Assembly: GCA_028622995.1 (NCBI GenBank)
Contig: JAJQJQ010000051.1
Span: 434,001 to 498,000 of the forward strand
Origin: Panagrolaimus kolymaensis
Taxonomy: Eukaryota; Nematoda; Chromadorea; Rhabditida; Panagrolaimidae
Direction: 5' to 3'
Length of the DNA: 64,000 nt
In this document: positions 20,453 through 30,937 of the stretch, in pieces
Layout: every line of letters begins with the position of its first letter
Numbering within the stretch: the first letter of the stretch is position 1
Notes under the pieces: model-generated
What the model was told of the DNA's origin: nothing
Databases searched by the model: none
The model's input: only the letters and a program-made list of their open reading frames with translations
Program-made: the position numbers and the translations under genes

Positions 20453-21343
20453 TTATACTCGTTTTCGATAAAGAAGCATTCGATAATCAGTGATATATGT
20501 TAGAATACTTCGACGATGGTCAAGTCTATTATCGTCGAGTATTATCCATCCATCTTCATTCCTAACTTTTACCCAGGTTGTATAATGTGCTGGGCGTCGT
20601 TCGATAGCAGAAATTAAATTCCAATTAAAATCAAACATTCGAACATTAACCATTTCTCTTACTCTTAATTTTCTTGTATCTCTGCCATTACTTAAATAAC
20701 CATCAACCATAATAATAATGTACTGCAAGTGAGGATCATTGGGGTCTTGTAAAACTTTGTTACGATTTTGACGATGATCACCGCAATTACGTTCTTGATG
20801 TGCCCAATATTCCAAGAATTGAGTAAAACTTAATGACAATATATTATTGGGAATTCCTAGCGAATTGAGAAGGTATGATTGTTGCAGAAGTCTAGGAGCA
20901 AGGTTGCAGGGACAATCCCGATTTATTTGCCATCTAACTTGGAAACAATTTATGGCATTTATATTATTGTTTTCAAAATGGTGGTAAAGTTGATCCACAG
21001 CGTCTGTTACATCTCTATGTCCCTGTCTAAGATCGATAAAGGTTGGTGTATTAAGGAGTTGTCGAAGGTTACGAATATCAGTATTTGAATTATTGTAAAT
21101 TCGAGAAAGTTCATTTATGATTTGATTTTGTGAATTGGGGCCATTTGCAACAAGCCATTGGACAAGTGGTGTGATTCGATGTAAGAAATTTACTGTTGCA
21201 ATTAAAAAACAATCACTCCCATAATTTCTTAATAATAATAGAGGTTGATCATTCAAATCTCGAAGCTGCACTGGCTGAAAAAATTAAATAAATTATTACT
21301 TTTTTTGTCTTATTTTAACAAAATTAATTACCTCCCAATCCAT
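20453..21343 (-). CDS. USP-like cysteine protease (C19 family), divergent
   Basis: Main exon 21274-20453 is joined to a short exon 21343-21332 beginning ATGGATTGGGAG, giving 277 aa; an upstream in-frame Lys/Gln/Pro-rich stretch to about 21470 may add residues. The Cys box NYGSDCFLIATVNFLHR matches the ubiquitin-specific protease motif around the catalytic Cys, and the C-terminal AHYTTWVKV followed by WIILDDNRL matches the His box and the Asp-containing strand. At about 277 residues it is a minimal catalytic core without finger insertions or zinc Cys pairs. It would remove ubiquitin or a ubiquitin-like protein. Compact proteases of this kind are also found in mobile elements and viruses, but no terminal repeats were found around this gene. 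Confidence 0.65.
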
Positions 21344-22048
21344 AGTGTTATCATTTTGAGGTTTTTTAATTTTTGCTGGTATTTGAGCTTTTGTTTGCTT
21401 TTTTGGTTTTTTTGCATCGGGTTGTGGAACTACTAATAAACTAATATTATATTGCAAAGGACGCTGGAATCGAGTTTCGCGCCTTTTTCAATTCCCTTCA
21501 GAAAAAACTATAAAAGGTCATACGCGATGGAAAAAAATGATCGCAATTAAAAATGGCAATGTTTTGAACACACATGGCACAAACACAATGTAACAAGATG
21601 ATTGTTGCCTTTTTTACAAACTCACATTGAAAATGATGGCTCTATTAGGTTTATGATCGCTAAAAATGGCTGGACGCGGCGAATAAATAGTTTCCCCCGT
21701 TTTTGTATCCCTTTAGAGAAAGTCATCAGGTCAAATGCAAAAAAAAAAAGGACGCAGTCAAAAAAATGTTAGGACAGATTTTTGAGCGCACACATATTTA
21801 TTATACTGTAGATTTTTGATATCCGAAAAATAAGGTGGAGCTTTAATTCGTTTTTTAGTCTGTATTTAAGCAAAAAGTTAGGTTGGATTTTATTCATTCC
21901 GTCATTCATCTTTCTTCCCTCCTCTTCCAGTAAATACCATTTCAGTGAAAATGCTTTTCTTTAATTTTTTCTTTGTTTCTTAATTTTTTTCGTAAGTTTT
22001 TTTGAGCTTTTTTTAAGATTAAAGATTTTAATAAACTTATTTTAAAAG
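21344..22048. promoter_or_regulatory. Divergent intergenic region
   Basis: Between the protease gene (-) and the membrane-protein gene (+). It contains TTTCGCGC at 21475-21482, a match to the E2F consensus, and an exon-like ATG at about 21951 (MLFFNFFFVS) that hits a stop before its possible donor. That ATG may mark the missing signal-peptide exon of the next gene in a different splice form. Confidence 0.4.
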
Positions 22049-22838
22049 CCGATTCCTTCATGGTGTTGCTGCTCCACTTCCTTCAACTCCAATTCCTATG
22101 GGAAACAACCCAATAAACATTTTGGATGAAAAGTAAGTTCCATTAAAAATTAGTTTTTAATTCCTTTATTAGATAATTGTTTAAAAATGTCTTTTTATTT
22201 AGCTCTTCTTCACCTATTGTTACAGTTGAGATCCCTTTTCTTTCAACAAAAGCCGGAAACAATGCTTCTGAGCAAAAAGATTTTAAGTTCGTTTTTTTTT
22301 ACTACAGTAAAGAATTTCTTTTACCATAAAGAATTTTTTTAGACACGAAAATCATACATTTTTTTCGCAAAATGTATGGTCTGAATCTTTTAATTTAAAT
22401 AAAAGTTCTTGGGAAGCTTTAATAAGCCAAATGATTGGCAATCAAACAACATTCTCCACAACTGCAGCTAAATTTTTTGAGTAAGTTAACTTTAAATAAA
22501 ATTGTTTGGAATATTTAAAAATAAAAACTTGAACATTTTTTTTGAATAATTTTTTAAACTACCAAATTCAAAAAACTAAATATAGTAAATAAATGTAATT
22601 TTTCAGAGGATTCTCCTTCAAATCGGCAATGAGGGTGAAATACTTGAAAAAAGTTCAAGAAGAGGATGTGAATGCGTGGGATATTTTTTCTGCAATTTGT
22701 TTCCTTGGCTGTCCAGCATTTCTTTTCATTGCCATCATTTTCAATTGCCTTCGTGTTTTATGCACAAAACACAAATCTAGGAAAATCAACCAACACCATC
22801 ATCAAATGATGAACATTCGAGAAACGTTTTACTTATAA
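22049..22838 (+). CDS. Small type I membrane protein, unrecognised (N-terminus unresolved)
   Basis: Exons 22049-22132, 22203-22286, 22343-22480 and 22607-22838 join in phase; from the ATG at 22098 they give 162 aa. The lumenal part has N-linked sequons (NAS, NHT, NKS, NQT). One TM lies near the C-terminus (IFSAICFLGCPAFLFIAIIF), followed by a His-rich basic tail (INQHHHQMM). The first exon, probably encoding a signal peptide, is not resolved. Its neighbour at 23231 has similar size and topology. Function unknown. Confidence 0.6.
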
Positions 22839-23230
22839 TTTCTTAAAATTAACTTTTTGTTTGTTACCTTTTTTTAAATTTTGTTACATTGCTTTATTTC
22901 CATTTATTATGTTGTTATTCTCTTTATGTTTCTTAATTTTAAAAACTCATTAACTTTTTTGGTTCAAACAATAAATTTAAAAATTTTTCTAACTTTTGCC
23001 GCCTTTTTTAACAATGCAAGCTGCCCAATAAATGAACATAAAAAGAGGGCATTTTTGAAATAAAAAAAATACTTTTCTTTTAGAAATCAATTTTTTTACT
23101 CATTCATTCAGTTTACTTTTGTTTTGTGCTGGTTGCATCGTTTTGATCTCTCCTGCGTGAAATTAATATCTTTTTACAAAGCTTTATTTTTCAGTTCAAA
23201 CGGGTACAAGCTATATTCTACGAAGACAAG

Positions 23231-23628
23231 ATGCTTTACAAGATGGCTGTTGCTGCTTTTATTCTTCTTTCTTTCCCGATTATTGTTTCTGCGGAATTGG
23301 TTTTTAAAATAAAGTATGTTTTCTTTTAAAACCATTTTAATTTTTTAATAATGCTATTTATTTTTTCAGAGAATCTCATCAATTCTGCCCGCTTATCTTT
23401 GATGAAAATGAATGCCCAAAAGCAACGTACTTCCTCTACTATGAATGCTGCGGTGAAAATTTAGCTGATTGCTGTTTCAAGTTTCAAGATTGGACCATCA
23501 TCGCCTTCATTATTACAATTGCTGCATTGGTTCTTGGAGTTATTCTTCATATATTTATTCGCTGGTGGTCGTCAATCAAAAGGTTTTTGAATAAATGCCT
23601 TTCATATCAATTTGTTCATAGTTTTTGA
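23231..23628 (+). CDS. Cys-rich single-pass membrane protein (113 aa)
   Basis: Exons 23231-23313 and 23370-23628 (342 nt, in phase). Residues 1 to about 21 are a signal peptide (MLYKMAVAAFILLSFPIIVS). The short ectodomain has Cys in the pattern CPLIFDENECPK then YECCGENLADCCF, i.e. two CC pairs, followed by a TM helix (TIIAFIITIAALVLGVILHI) and a basic tail. Short CC-paired ectodomains with one TM are common in nematode lineage-specific families; I do not recognise this one. Downstream, 23629-24320 is AT-rich without a supported gene. Confidence 0.65.
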
Positions 23629-24328
23629 TTTATTATTTATATTTCTTTTTTTGTTTGTTTGTTGTTTTTCAATAGATTATAATAAATTTGTTTTGACAAA
23701 ATTATTCTTGTCGTTTTATAAACATTTTGGAAATAGTTTTTGTGCCATTTTTTTACTCATTGGATTTTTATGGAAAAATATGATCAGGATGAATAATGTT
23801 TATTACTTATTTTAACTAAAACAAACATCATTTTCGAGTTTTAAAATAAATATAAGGCTTTAAAAATATTTTTAAATGGATTTACTGGATGTTCTCACAA
23901 TAATTCGTGCGAATGATTCATTGAATATTTATGCGCTGGTTATAATTTTTAAAAAGTGTGCAGCCTTTTCGTCTTCATTTTCTTTATATCATTTTTTTGT
24001 TTTTATTTTTTCTTTCTTCAAAGACCTGTTGGTAGATGTTCGCAAGATATTGTTTAAATAAAAGAAAACAAAAAATTAGTGGCAATAATGAAAAGAAAAA
24101 TGTAATGGTTTTTGTTCTTTTTTTGATTTTATTCTTTCATGCACACACACAATAAATAATCCATTAATCTGAGTTTGATTTCACGCAAATTTTATAATTT
24201 TTTAGTGAGAGTTAATTAAAAAAAAGTAGGTTTAAATCACAAAATAAAAGAATACATGATATTTATTTAAGTTATTAGTACATGAAATCAAAAGTCAATC
24301 AAAGCCTCATCAATACAAAATACAATAT

Positions 24329-24834
24329 TTACAAAACAAGAAGCATAACAATACAAAGAAAAGATACAAATAAACCTGCACTTCCGCTGGCTTTATCAGC
24401 TGCTTCTGTTCCAGTAACATTTGAAGTTGGTTCAATAATGGCATCTTGAATTCCAAGACTTTCATCAAGAGAATCAAGAGTTGAGATGGTTGCTTGAAGA
24501 GGTGGTTCTCCAGAATTATCACGAGTTTCAGCAGGAAGACCAAGAGCATCAGTAGCAGGAGTATTCAAAGTTGCTTCAGATTCAGCATTTGAGTTGACGA
24601 TAACAATAGGTTTGTCAGTGTCGAGATTACCAGCAGGAGGTTCACGTTCTTGTTCAAGAGTTGATACACCTTCATTGAGAACATTCATTGTTGATGGTTG
24701 TTTTTTTTTTTTTTTTAAAATCTAACCATAATTCTTCCAAATTCTTCACCATAATCATTATTTTCGATGATAGGTGCAGCAAACATTGAAGCCAAAGAGC
24801 AGATTAAAAACAAAAATCCAAATGTTGCATTCAT
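24329..24834 (-). CDS. Secreted, probably GPI-anchored acidic Ser/Thr-rich protein
   Basis: An upstream ATG at 24834 opens a signal peptide (MNATFGFLFLICSLASMF) ending near PIIENNDYG. A frame from 24688 to 24329 encodes an acidic Ser/Thr/Glu-rich body and ends in a small-residue site (KASGSAG) plus a hydrophobic tail (LFVSFLCIVMLLVL) with no cytoplasmic residues, the signature of a GPI-attachment signal. Joining 24834-24750 to 24669-24329 through an 80-bp intron keeps the frame (141 aa), but that acceptor lacks a pyrimidine tract and is preceded by an A-run, so the first exon is uncertain. Confidence 0.6.
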
Positions 24835-25213
24835 TTTGATGATAAAAATTTGATCACAAATTTAAAAAAGAAAGAAAAAAAAGAGTATTGTGATTTTATT
24901 GTTTATTTTGGCGTGATTTTTTTGCCGCTAATTTATTTTCACTTTGAGAGATCGCCAACTTATTTGTTTTTTTGAAAATCAAAAAATGGGTAGCATTAAA
25001 ATTTTTTTTTCACTGTCGTCATTATTTTAGTCTTTCCTAGTTTATTTCTTCTTCTTAAAGTTTTCCTTTTTTAAATAAAAAATTTTTTTAAATCAACGAA
25101 ATAAATAAAAACAATGCAAGAAAATAAAACTTTTGATGTTTAAATATAATTTTAATTTTTTTCCGTCTTCTTCATTAGTAATATGCCTGCCGCTATTAAG
25201 GAATAGCATGTTC

Positions 25214-25300
25214 TCATTTCCAATAATAATAAATTAAAGCGAAAACCATAGCAACAAAAATAATAATTACAATAACGGCGACAACGTTTAAACAAAGCAT
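25214..25300 (-). CDS. Candidate 28-aa transmembrane micropeptide
   Basis: A short ATG-to-TGA frame encodes MLCLNVVAVIVIIIFVAMVF plus LIYYYWK, a single predicted TM helix with an aromatic-lysine end, similar in size and layout to sarcolipin-class regulators. There is no sequence match to those families that I can see. In AT-rich DNA such frames can arise by chance, so the call rests on the clean hydrophobic profile only. Confidence 0.25.
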   Translation of the reverse strand: MLCLNVVAVIVIIIFVAMVFALIYYYWK

Positions 25301-25726
25301 AATATTTTTTTTTTGAGTGGAGTTGTGTTATTAAGGTTCAGGTAAAGATTAAAAAATAAGAAAAAAAAAAGAAAAAAATAAGAAAATAAAATATTCAAAA
25401 AGAATTTTTTATAAAGTTATGTTGTTTTAAAACAAATATCACTAAGTGATTAGCAAAAACCGGTTAAATAAAAAAAGATTGTGCAATGTGATGAAAAACA
25501 TTTTTTTTCTTCACTGCTTATTTTGACCCAGAAAAACAAGAGATGAACAACTATCAATAACAAAAAATAAAATCAATACAAATAAGTAAATAGTTTAAAT
25601 AAGAAAAATTTGTGTCTTTTTTCCTGTACCTACTAACACCCTTGTCATGGCTCCTTCTTTTTTTATTTGCTATTGAAATTTTAAAATTACTGGTACAAAT
25701 CTCTTCGAGCTCAATAAAAGAATGGA

Positions 25727-26591
25727 AATCATAACTATTACAAGGCTAAAAGCCAAAAAAAGGTGGAAGTTGTGTCTCGAGTCAAGAAAAGCATGGAAAT
25801 CTTGAAAAGTTTGAGTCAATAAAAGTATGGAAATCTCAAAGATTCAAGCCGACTCAACTTCGCGCCCCAAAAAAAATTTTGCACCTCAATTTATTTTCGC
25901 TACTATAAATTTTTACATTTACTATTGTTTTAATTAAAATATAGTCTAAATATTTTCTTCATACTTTGTTCCTAATTTCGCATTAATCTACCTGTTAATT
26001 CTCTTTTTCCTCCTTTTTTAAACTTTTCTGACGATACTAACTTTCCTTTAATGCTTTGATAACGTTTATTAATTAAAGTTTTTTATTTTACTTTTAACAT
26101 TTTTAAATATATTTAAAATAAATAGCTTCCAAAAACATATTTCAACAACAAAAAATAATTTTTTGTTGTTATTTAACTTTTTGATGCTACTTGAAGCTTA
26201 ATTTTTATCAACATGTGAAATGTTTTTGACTTTTTTCTTAAGCTTCTTTTTTTATTTTTTCTTAGCCTATAATAAATAAAGTTTATAAATATGTTTAAAG
26301 ATTTATTCATTACCTCTTGTTATTCAATATAGTAACTTTTTTTAAATGTTTTCTTAACACGAAGCTTGTGACCAAACAATTTCCTCGATTGAAAGAAAAA
26401 AAAAATCACATTAAATCAATCTTCTCTTTTTTATCTAAAAATTTTTTTTGGGGCGCGAAGTTGAGTCGGCTTGAATCTTTGAGATTTCCATACTTTTATT
26501 GACTCAAACTTTTCAAGATTTCCATGCTTTTCTTGACTCGAGACACAACTTCCACCTTTTTTTGGCTTTTAGCCTTGTAATAGTTATGATT
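25727..26591. mobile_element. 855-bp non-autonomous TIR element
   Basis: Near-perfect inverted repeats of about 154 bp (25727-25880 and 26438-26591) start AATCATAACTATTACAAGG and end CTTCGCGCCCC then A8T4. The arms contain an internal imperfect repeat (AGTCAA.AAAAG.ATGGAAATCT occurring twice). The middle 550 bp is AT-rich with no usable ORF, so this is a MITE-like passenger of an unidentified transposase. Confidence 0.85.
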
Positions 26592-27404
26592 GCTTTAATA
26601 TTAACTTGCAATCTGGTTAACGGGCGAAATTGCTTGTTAGGCTATCAATCTTAGGGACTTTTTTGTATTTTGTTGTTATCATTTATTTTGTTTTTATGTT
26701 TTTGTTATAATAAAGTTGTTGTTTTGTTTATATTTTTTTTGCTTTTCAAGGATATATTGTTGTTTTCTTTCTGCTGTTAAAGATCGATTCATTTTGTTCA
26801 TTTACGACGATAAACAAAAGCTTTAATTAAGCGTCAACAACGTTGTTGAACATCTTATTATGGATGGTTTTATGCTTTACTATTTTTTGATTTGATACAT
26901 TGGATTTATGTGTTTTCCTTTTCATCAACTGTAATCGCAAATTAAGAAGATGGACCTTTATTTTTACTTGGAAAAAAGTATGCATGTTTGCAAAGATTTT
27001 TTCATTCGAAGAATTTCAAAGATAAAAACTTTTCTTTTATCTCTCCTCTCTTTTTTTCATTTTTCTATCAACTTTTTTTGCTCCACTCGCGCGCCTTTTG
27101 GCATCAAAACAAACGATGGAATGAAAACGTTGATTACTTGCTCGCTCACTCGCATATTTTTTTCCATGCGACAAATTTTTTGGTTTTCAACATTGATCTT
27201 GATTGATTTTGCCTTGCCCCTTTTTTGTTGCTTCTTTTTTTTTGGTGATTGAATATTTTTTCTTTCCAAAAATGCTTGCCCTTTTTTCACATTGCCGTGT
27301 TTACTTTCCATCGAGCTTTAACTGCATTCACGTGCCCAGGGATTCCTTCATTTCCTTTGTCTGGGCTTTTTTTTTTTAGCTTTTTTTCTTTCCATACATT
27401 CACT
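26592..27404. other. AT-rich spacer before the tandem array
   Basis: Pyrimidine-rich; short frames on both strands (such as 26950-27252) have low-complexity Phe/Leu/Ser composition and no family signature. The last 100 bp show the first degenerate copies of the array's 23-24-bp motif (ACCCGATCTTGAATATTT). Confidence 0.5.
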
Positions 27405-30165
27405 AATCGAACACCTTTTTCCACCCGATCTTGAATATTTTCCTCCACCCGATCTTGAATATTTCTTTTACGTGCTTTGACTATCTTTGTATCGGTTATG
27501 TTTCTCAAAAAATTTTATTGTGTATGAGGTTTGATCTACCGACCTTCTGGAACGTGGTCTGCCGCGCAGTAACTGATGTTTGGTTCGCCATTACGGGAAC
27601 TGCCATACATAAATCTCGAACTGAGATAAGCTAACCGAATAATGAGATAGTTGGGACAATGTAAAAATTTGATGCATTCACTGTGTGAATATTTCCATCC
27701 ACCCGAGCGTGAATATTTCCATCCACCCGAGCTTGAATATTTCCATCCACCCGAGCTTGAATATTTCCATCCACCCGATCTTGAATATTTTCCTCCACCC
27801 GATCTTGAATATTTCTTTTACGTGCTTTGACTATCTTTGTTTCGGTTATGTTTCTCAAAAAATTTTATTGTGTATGAGGTTTGATCTACCGACCTTCTGG
27901 AACGTGGTCTGCCGCGCAGTAACTGATGTTTGGTTCGCCATTACGGGAACTGCCATACATAAATCTCGAACTGAGATAAGCTAACCGAATAATGAGATAG
28001 TTGGGACAATGTAAGAATTTGATGCATTCACTATGTGAATATTTCCATCCACCCGAGCGTGAATATTTCCATCCACCCGAGCTTGAATATTTCCATCCAC
28101 CCGAGCTTGAATATTTCCATCCACCCGATCTTGAATATTTTCCTCCACCCGATCTTGAATATTTCTTTTACGTGCTTTGACTATCTTTGTTTCGGTTATG
28201 TTTCTCAAAAAATTTTTATTGTGTATGAGGTTTGATCTATTACCTGTATAGGTAATGGTCTGCCGCGCAGTAACTGATGTTTGGTTCGCCATTACGGGAA
28301 CTGTCATACATAAATCTCGAACTGAGATAAGCTAACCGAATAATGAGATAGTTTGGACAATGTAAGAATTTGATGCATTCGATATGTGAATATTTCCATC
28401 CACCCGAGCTTGAATATTTCCATCCACCCGAGCTTGAATATTTCCATCCACCCGATCTTGAATATTTTCCTCCACCCGATCTTGAATATTTCTTTTACGT
28501 GCTTTGACTATCTTTGTTTCGGTTATGTTTCTCAAAAAATTTTTATTGTGTATGAGGTTTGATCTATTACCTGTATAGGTAATGGTCTGCCGCGCAGTAA
28601 CTGATGTTTGGTTCGCCATTACGGGAACTGCCATACATAAATCTCGAACTGAGATAAGCTAACCGAATAATGAGATAGTTGGGACAATGTAAGAATTTGA
28701 TGCATTCACTGTGTGAATATTTCCATCCACCCGAGCGTGAATATTTCCATCCACCCGAGCTTGAGTATTTCCATCCACCCGAGCTTGAATATTTCCATCC
28801 ACCCGATCTTGAATATTTTCCTCCACCCGATCTTGAATATTTCTTTTACGTGCTTTGACTATCTTTGTTTCGGTTATGTTTCTCAAAAAATTTTATTGTG
28901 TATGAGGTTTGATCTACCGACCTTCTGGAACGTGGTCTGCCGCGCAGTAACTGATGTTTGGTTCGCCATTACGGGAACTGCCATACATAAATCTCGAACT
29001 GAGATAAGCTAACCGAATAATGAGATAGTTGGGACAATGTAAGAATTTGATGCATTCACTATGTGAATATTTCCATCCACCCGAGCGTGAATATTTCCAT
29101 CCACCCGAGCTTGAATATTTCCATCCACCCGAGCTTGAATATTTCCATCCACCCGATCTTGAATATTTTCCTCCACCCGATCTTGAATATTTCTTTTACG
29201 TGCTTTGACTATCTTTGTTTCGGTTATGTTTCTCAAAAAATTTTTATTGTGTATGAGGTTTGATCTATTACCTGTATAGGTAATGGTCTGCCGCGCAGTA
29301 ACTGATGTTTGGTTCGCCATTACGGGAACTGTCATACATAAATCTCGAACTGAGATAAGCTAACCGAATAATGAGATAGTTGGGACAATGTAAGAATTTG
29401 ATGCATTCGATATGTGAATATTTCCATCCACCCGAGCTTGAATATTTCCATCCACCCGAGCTTGAATATTTCCATCCACCCGATCTTGAATATTTTCCTC
29501 CACCCGATCTTGAATATTTCTTTTACGTGCTTTGACTATCTTTGTTTCGGTTATGTTTCTCAAAAAATTTTTATTGTGTATGAGGTTTGATCTATTACCT
29601 GTATAGGTAATGGTCTGCCGCGCAGTAACTGATGTTTGGTTCGCCATTACGGGAACTGTCATACATAAATCTCGAACTGAGATAAGCTAACCGAATAATG
29701 AGATAGTTGGGACAATGTAAGAATTTGATGCATTCGATATGTGAATATTTCCATCCACCCGAGCTTGAATATTTCCATCCACCCGAGCTTGAATATTTCC
29801 ATCCACCCGATCTTGAATATTTTCCTCCACCCGATCTTGAATATTTCTTTTACGTGCTTTGACTATCTTTGTTTCGGTTATGTTTCTCAAAAAATTTTAT
29901 TGTGTATGAGGTTTGATCTACCGACCTTCTGGAACGTGGTCTGCCGCGCAGTAACTGATGTTTGGTTCGCCATTACTGGAACTGCCATACATAAATCTCG
30001 AACTGAGATAAGCTAACCGAATAATGAGATAGTTGGGACAATGTAAGAATTTGATGCATTCGATATGTGAATATTTCCATCCACCCGTGCTTGAATATTT
30101 CCATCCACCCGAGCTTGAATATTTCCATCCACCCGATCTTGAATATTTTCCTCCACCCAAATTTG
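27405..30165. repeat. Higher-order tandem satellite array (about 326-352-bp units, 1028-bp HOR)
   Basis: The landmark AATGAGATAGTTGGGACAATG recurs at about 27640, 27990, 28342, 28668, 29018, 29370, 29697 and 30023, with spacings of about 350, 352, 326, 350, 352, 327 and 326 bp. Each unit has 4-5 copies of a 23-24-bp motif (GAATATTTCCATCCACCCGA and variants), a core with CTTTGACTATCTTTGT, and one of two alternative cassettes: type A (ACCGACCTTCTGGAACGTG) or type B (ATTACCTGTATAGGTAAT, a 7-bp hairpin). The order is A-A-B-B-A-B-B-A, so A-B-B trimers form a 1028-bp higher-order repeat. Frames through the array are open only because of its periodicity and should not be read as proteins. Confidence 0.92.
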
Positions 30166-30189
30166 AGTATTTCTTTTACCTGCTTTTTA

Positions 30190-30420
30190 CTTTCTTTGTT
30201 TCGATTATGATTTTCGTGTACTTAATTTCAAGTTAGCTCCACATTTTTTTACTATTAGCTTAACTCTTCACTCTTAGGTTTTTTTGAGGAAATGAAGTCT
30301 TGATTATCGTGGAGTCAGTTGTACGCCCTGACTTTGGATTTTCATGTACTTAATTTCATATTAGCTCCACATATTCTTACTATTAGGTTCTTCTTCACCA
30401 CTAGGAATTCTTTTACATTT
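30190..30420. repeat. Imperfect direct repeat after the array
   Basis: A segment with GTACTTAATTTCA.(A/G)TTAGCTCCACAT and TTACTATTAG occurs at about 30215-30270 and again at about 30336-30395. No coding sequence. The rest up to 30779 is AT-rich and featureless. Confidence 0.5.
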
Positions 30421-30779
30421 TTCTGACTTCATGCATGCTTTCCAATGGCGGCCGTCCAGATATCTATTACGATAATAGTTTTTTTTTTCTTTGGTAGAAA
30501 TAGGTTATTTCAATTAAAAAGGAATTTTACCCAGTAATACAAGAATGTGATTAGATTATGGTCACTAGGAAATGCTTAGTTAAATTATGATATTTTCATG
30601 ATAAAGTTAAGAAAATTAACTTTCGCTTCCCCACAATAATAACCTGCTTAAAATAGGATTTTGTATCATTTATTTTGCCGAAATAAAAAATGTGGTCATA
30701 TCTCAAAAAGTAAGTTAATTCTACGACCTATGTTTTAGTTTTTCCTTTTCTGTAATATTTTTCGATTATATTTGATTAA

Positions 30780-30933
30780 TTAGAATTAAAAATAATAAGT
30801 AAAATTAAAAAGTTATTCTTTTTAAAGTAATAAAATTTTCCCTTTTTTCCAAAGTTTTTATGGATAAAATGTGAAAATTTTTTACTTTAAAAAGAATGCC
30901 TTTTTAATTTTACTTATATTTTTTTAATTCTCT
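30780..30933. repeat. AT-rich inverted repeat at the edge of the segmental duplication
   Basis: Arms of about 60 bp (30780-30840 and 30872-30933) pair around a 31-bp loop; landmarks are AAGTAAAATTAAAAAG and its complement. The right arm ends within a few bases of where homology to 2470 begins, so the hairpin may mark the breakpoint or be a small MITE. Confidence 0.7.
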
Positions 30934-30937
30934 TTAG

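Noticed and set aside
26950..27252. Plus-strand 100-codon frame before the tandem array
   Set aside because: Pyrimidine-rich, Phe/Leu/Ser-dominated, with overlapping alternatives in other frames; no evidence of a gene.
27685..30016. Open frames of 66-108 codons on both strands of the tandem array (NISIHPSL and NIQARVDG repeats)
   Set aside because: They arise because the 24-bp motif is a multiple of three, recur in every unit, and have no start context or exon structure; treated as satellite.
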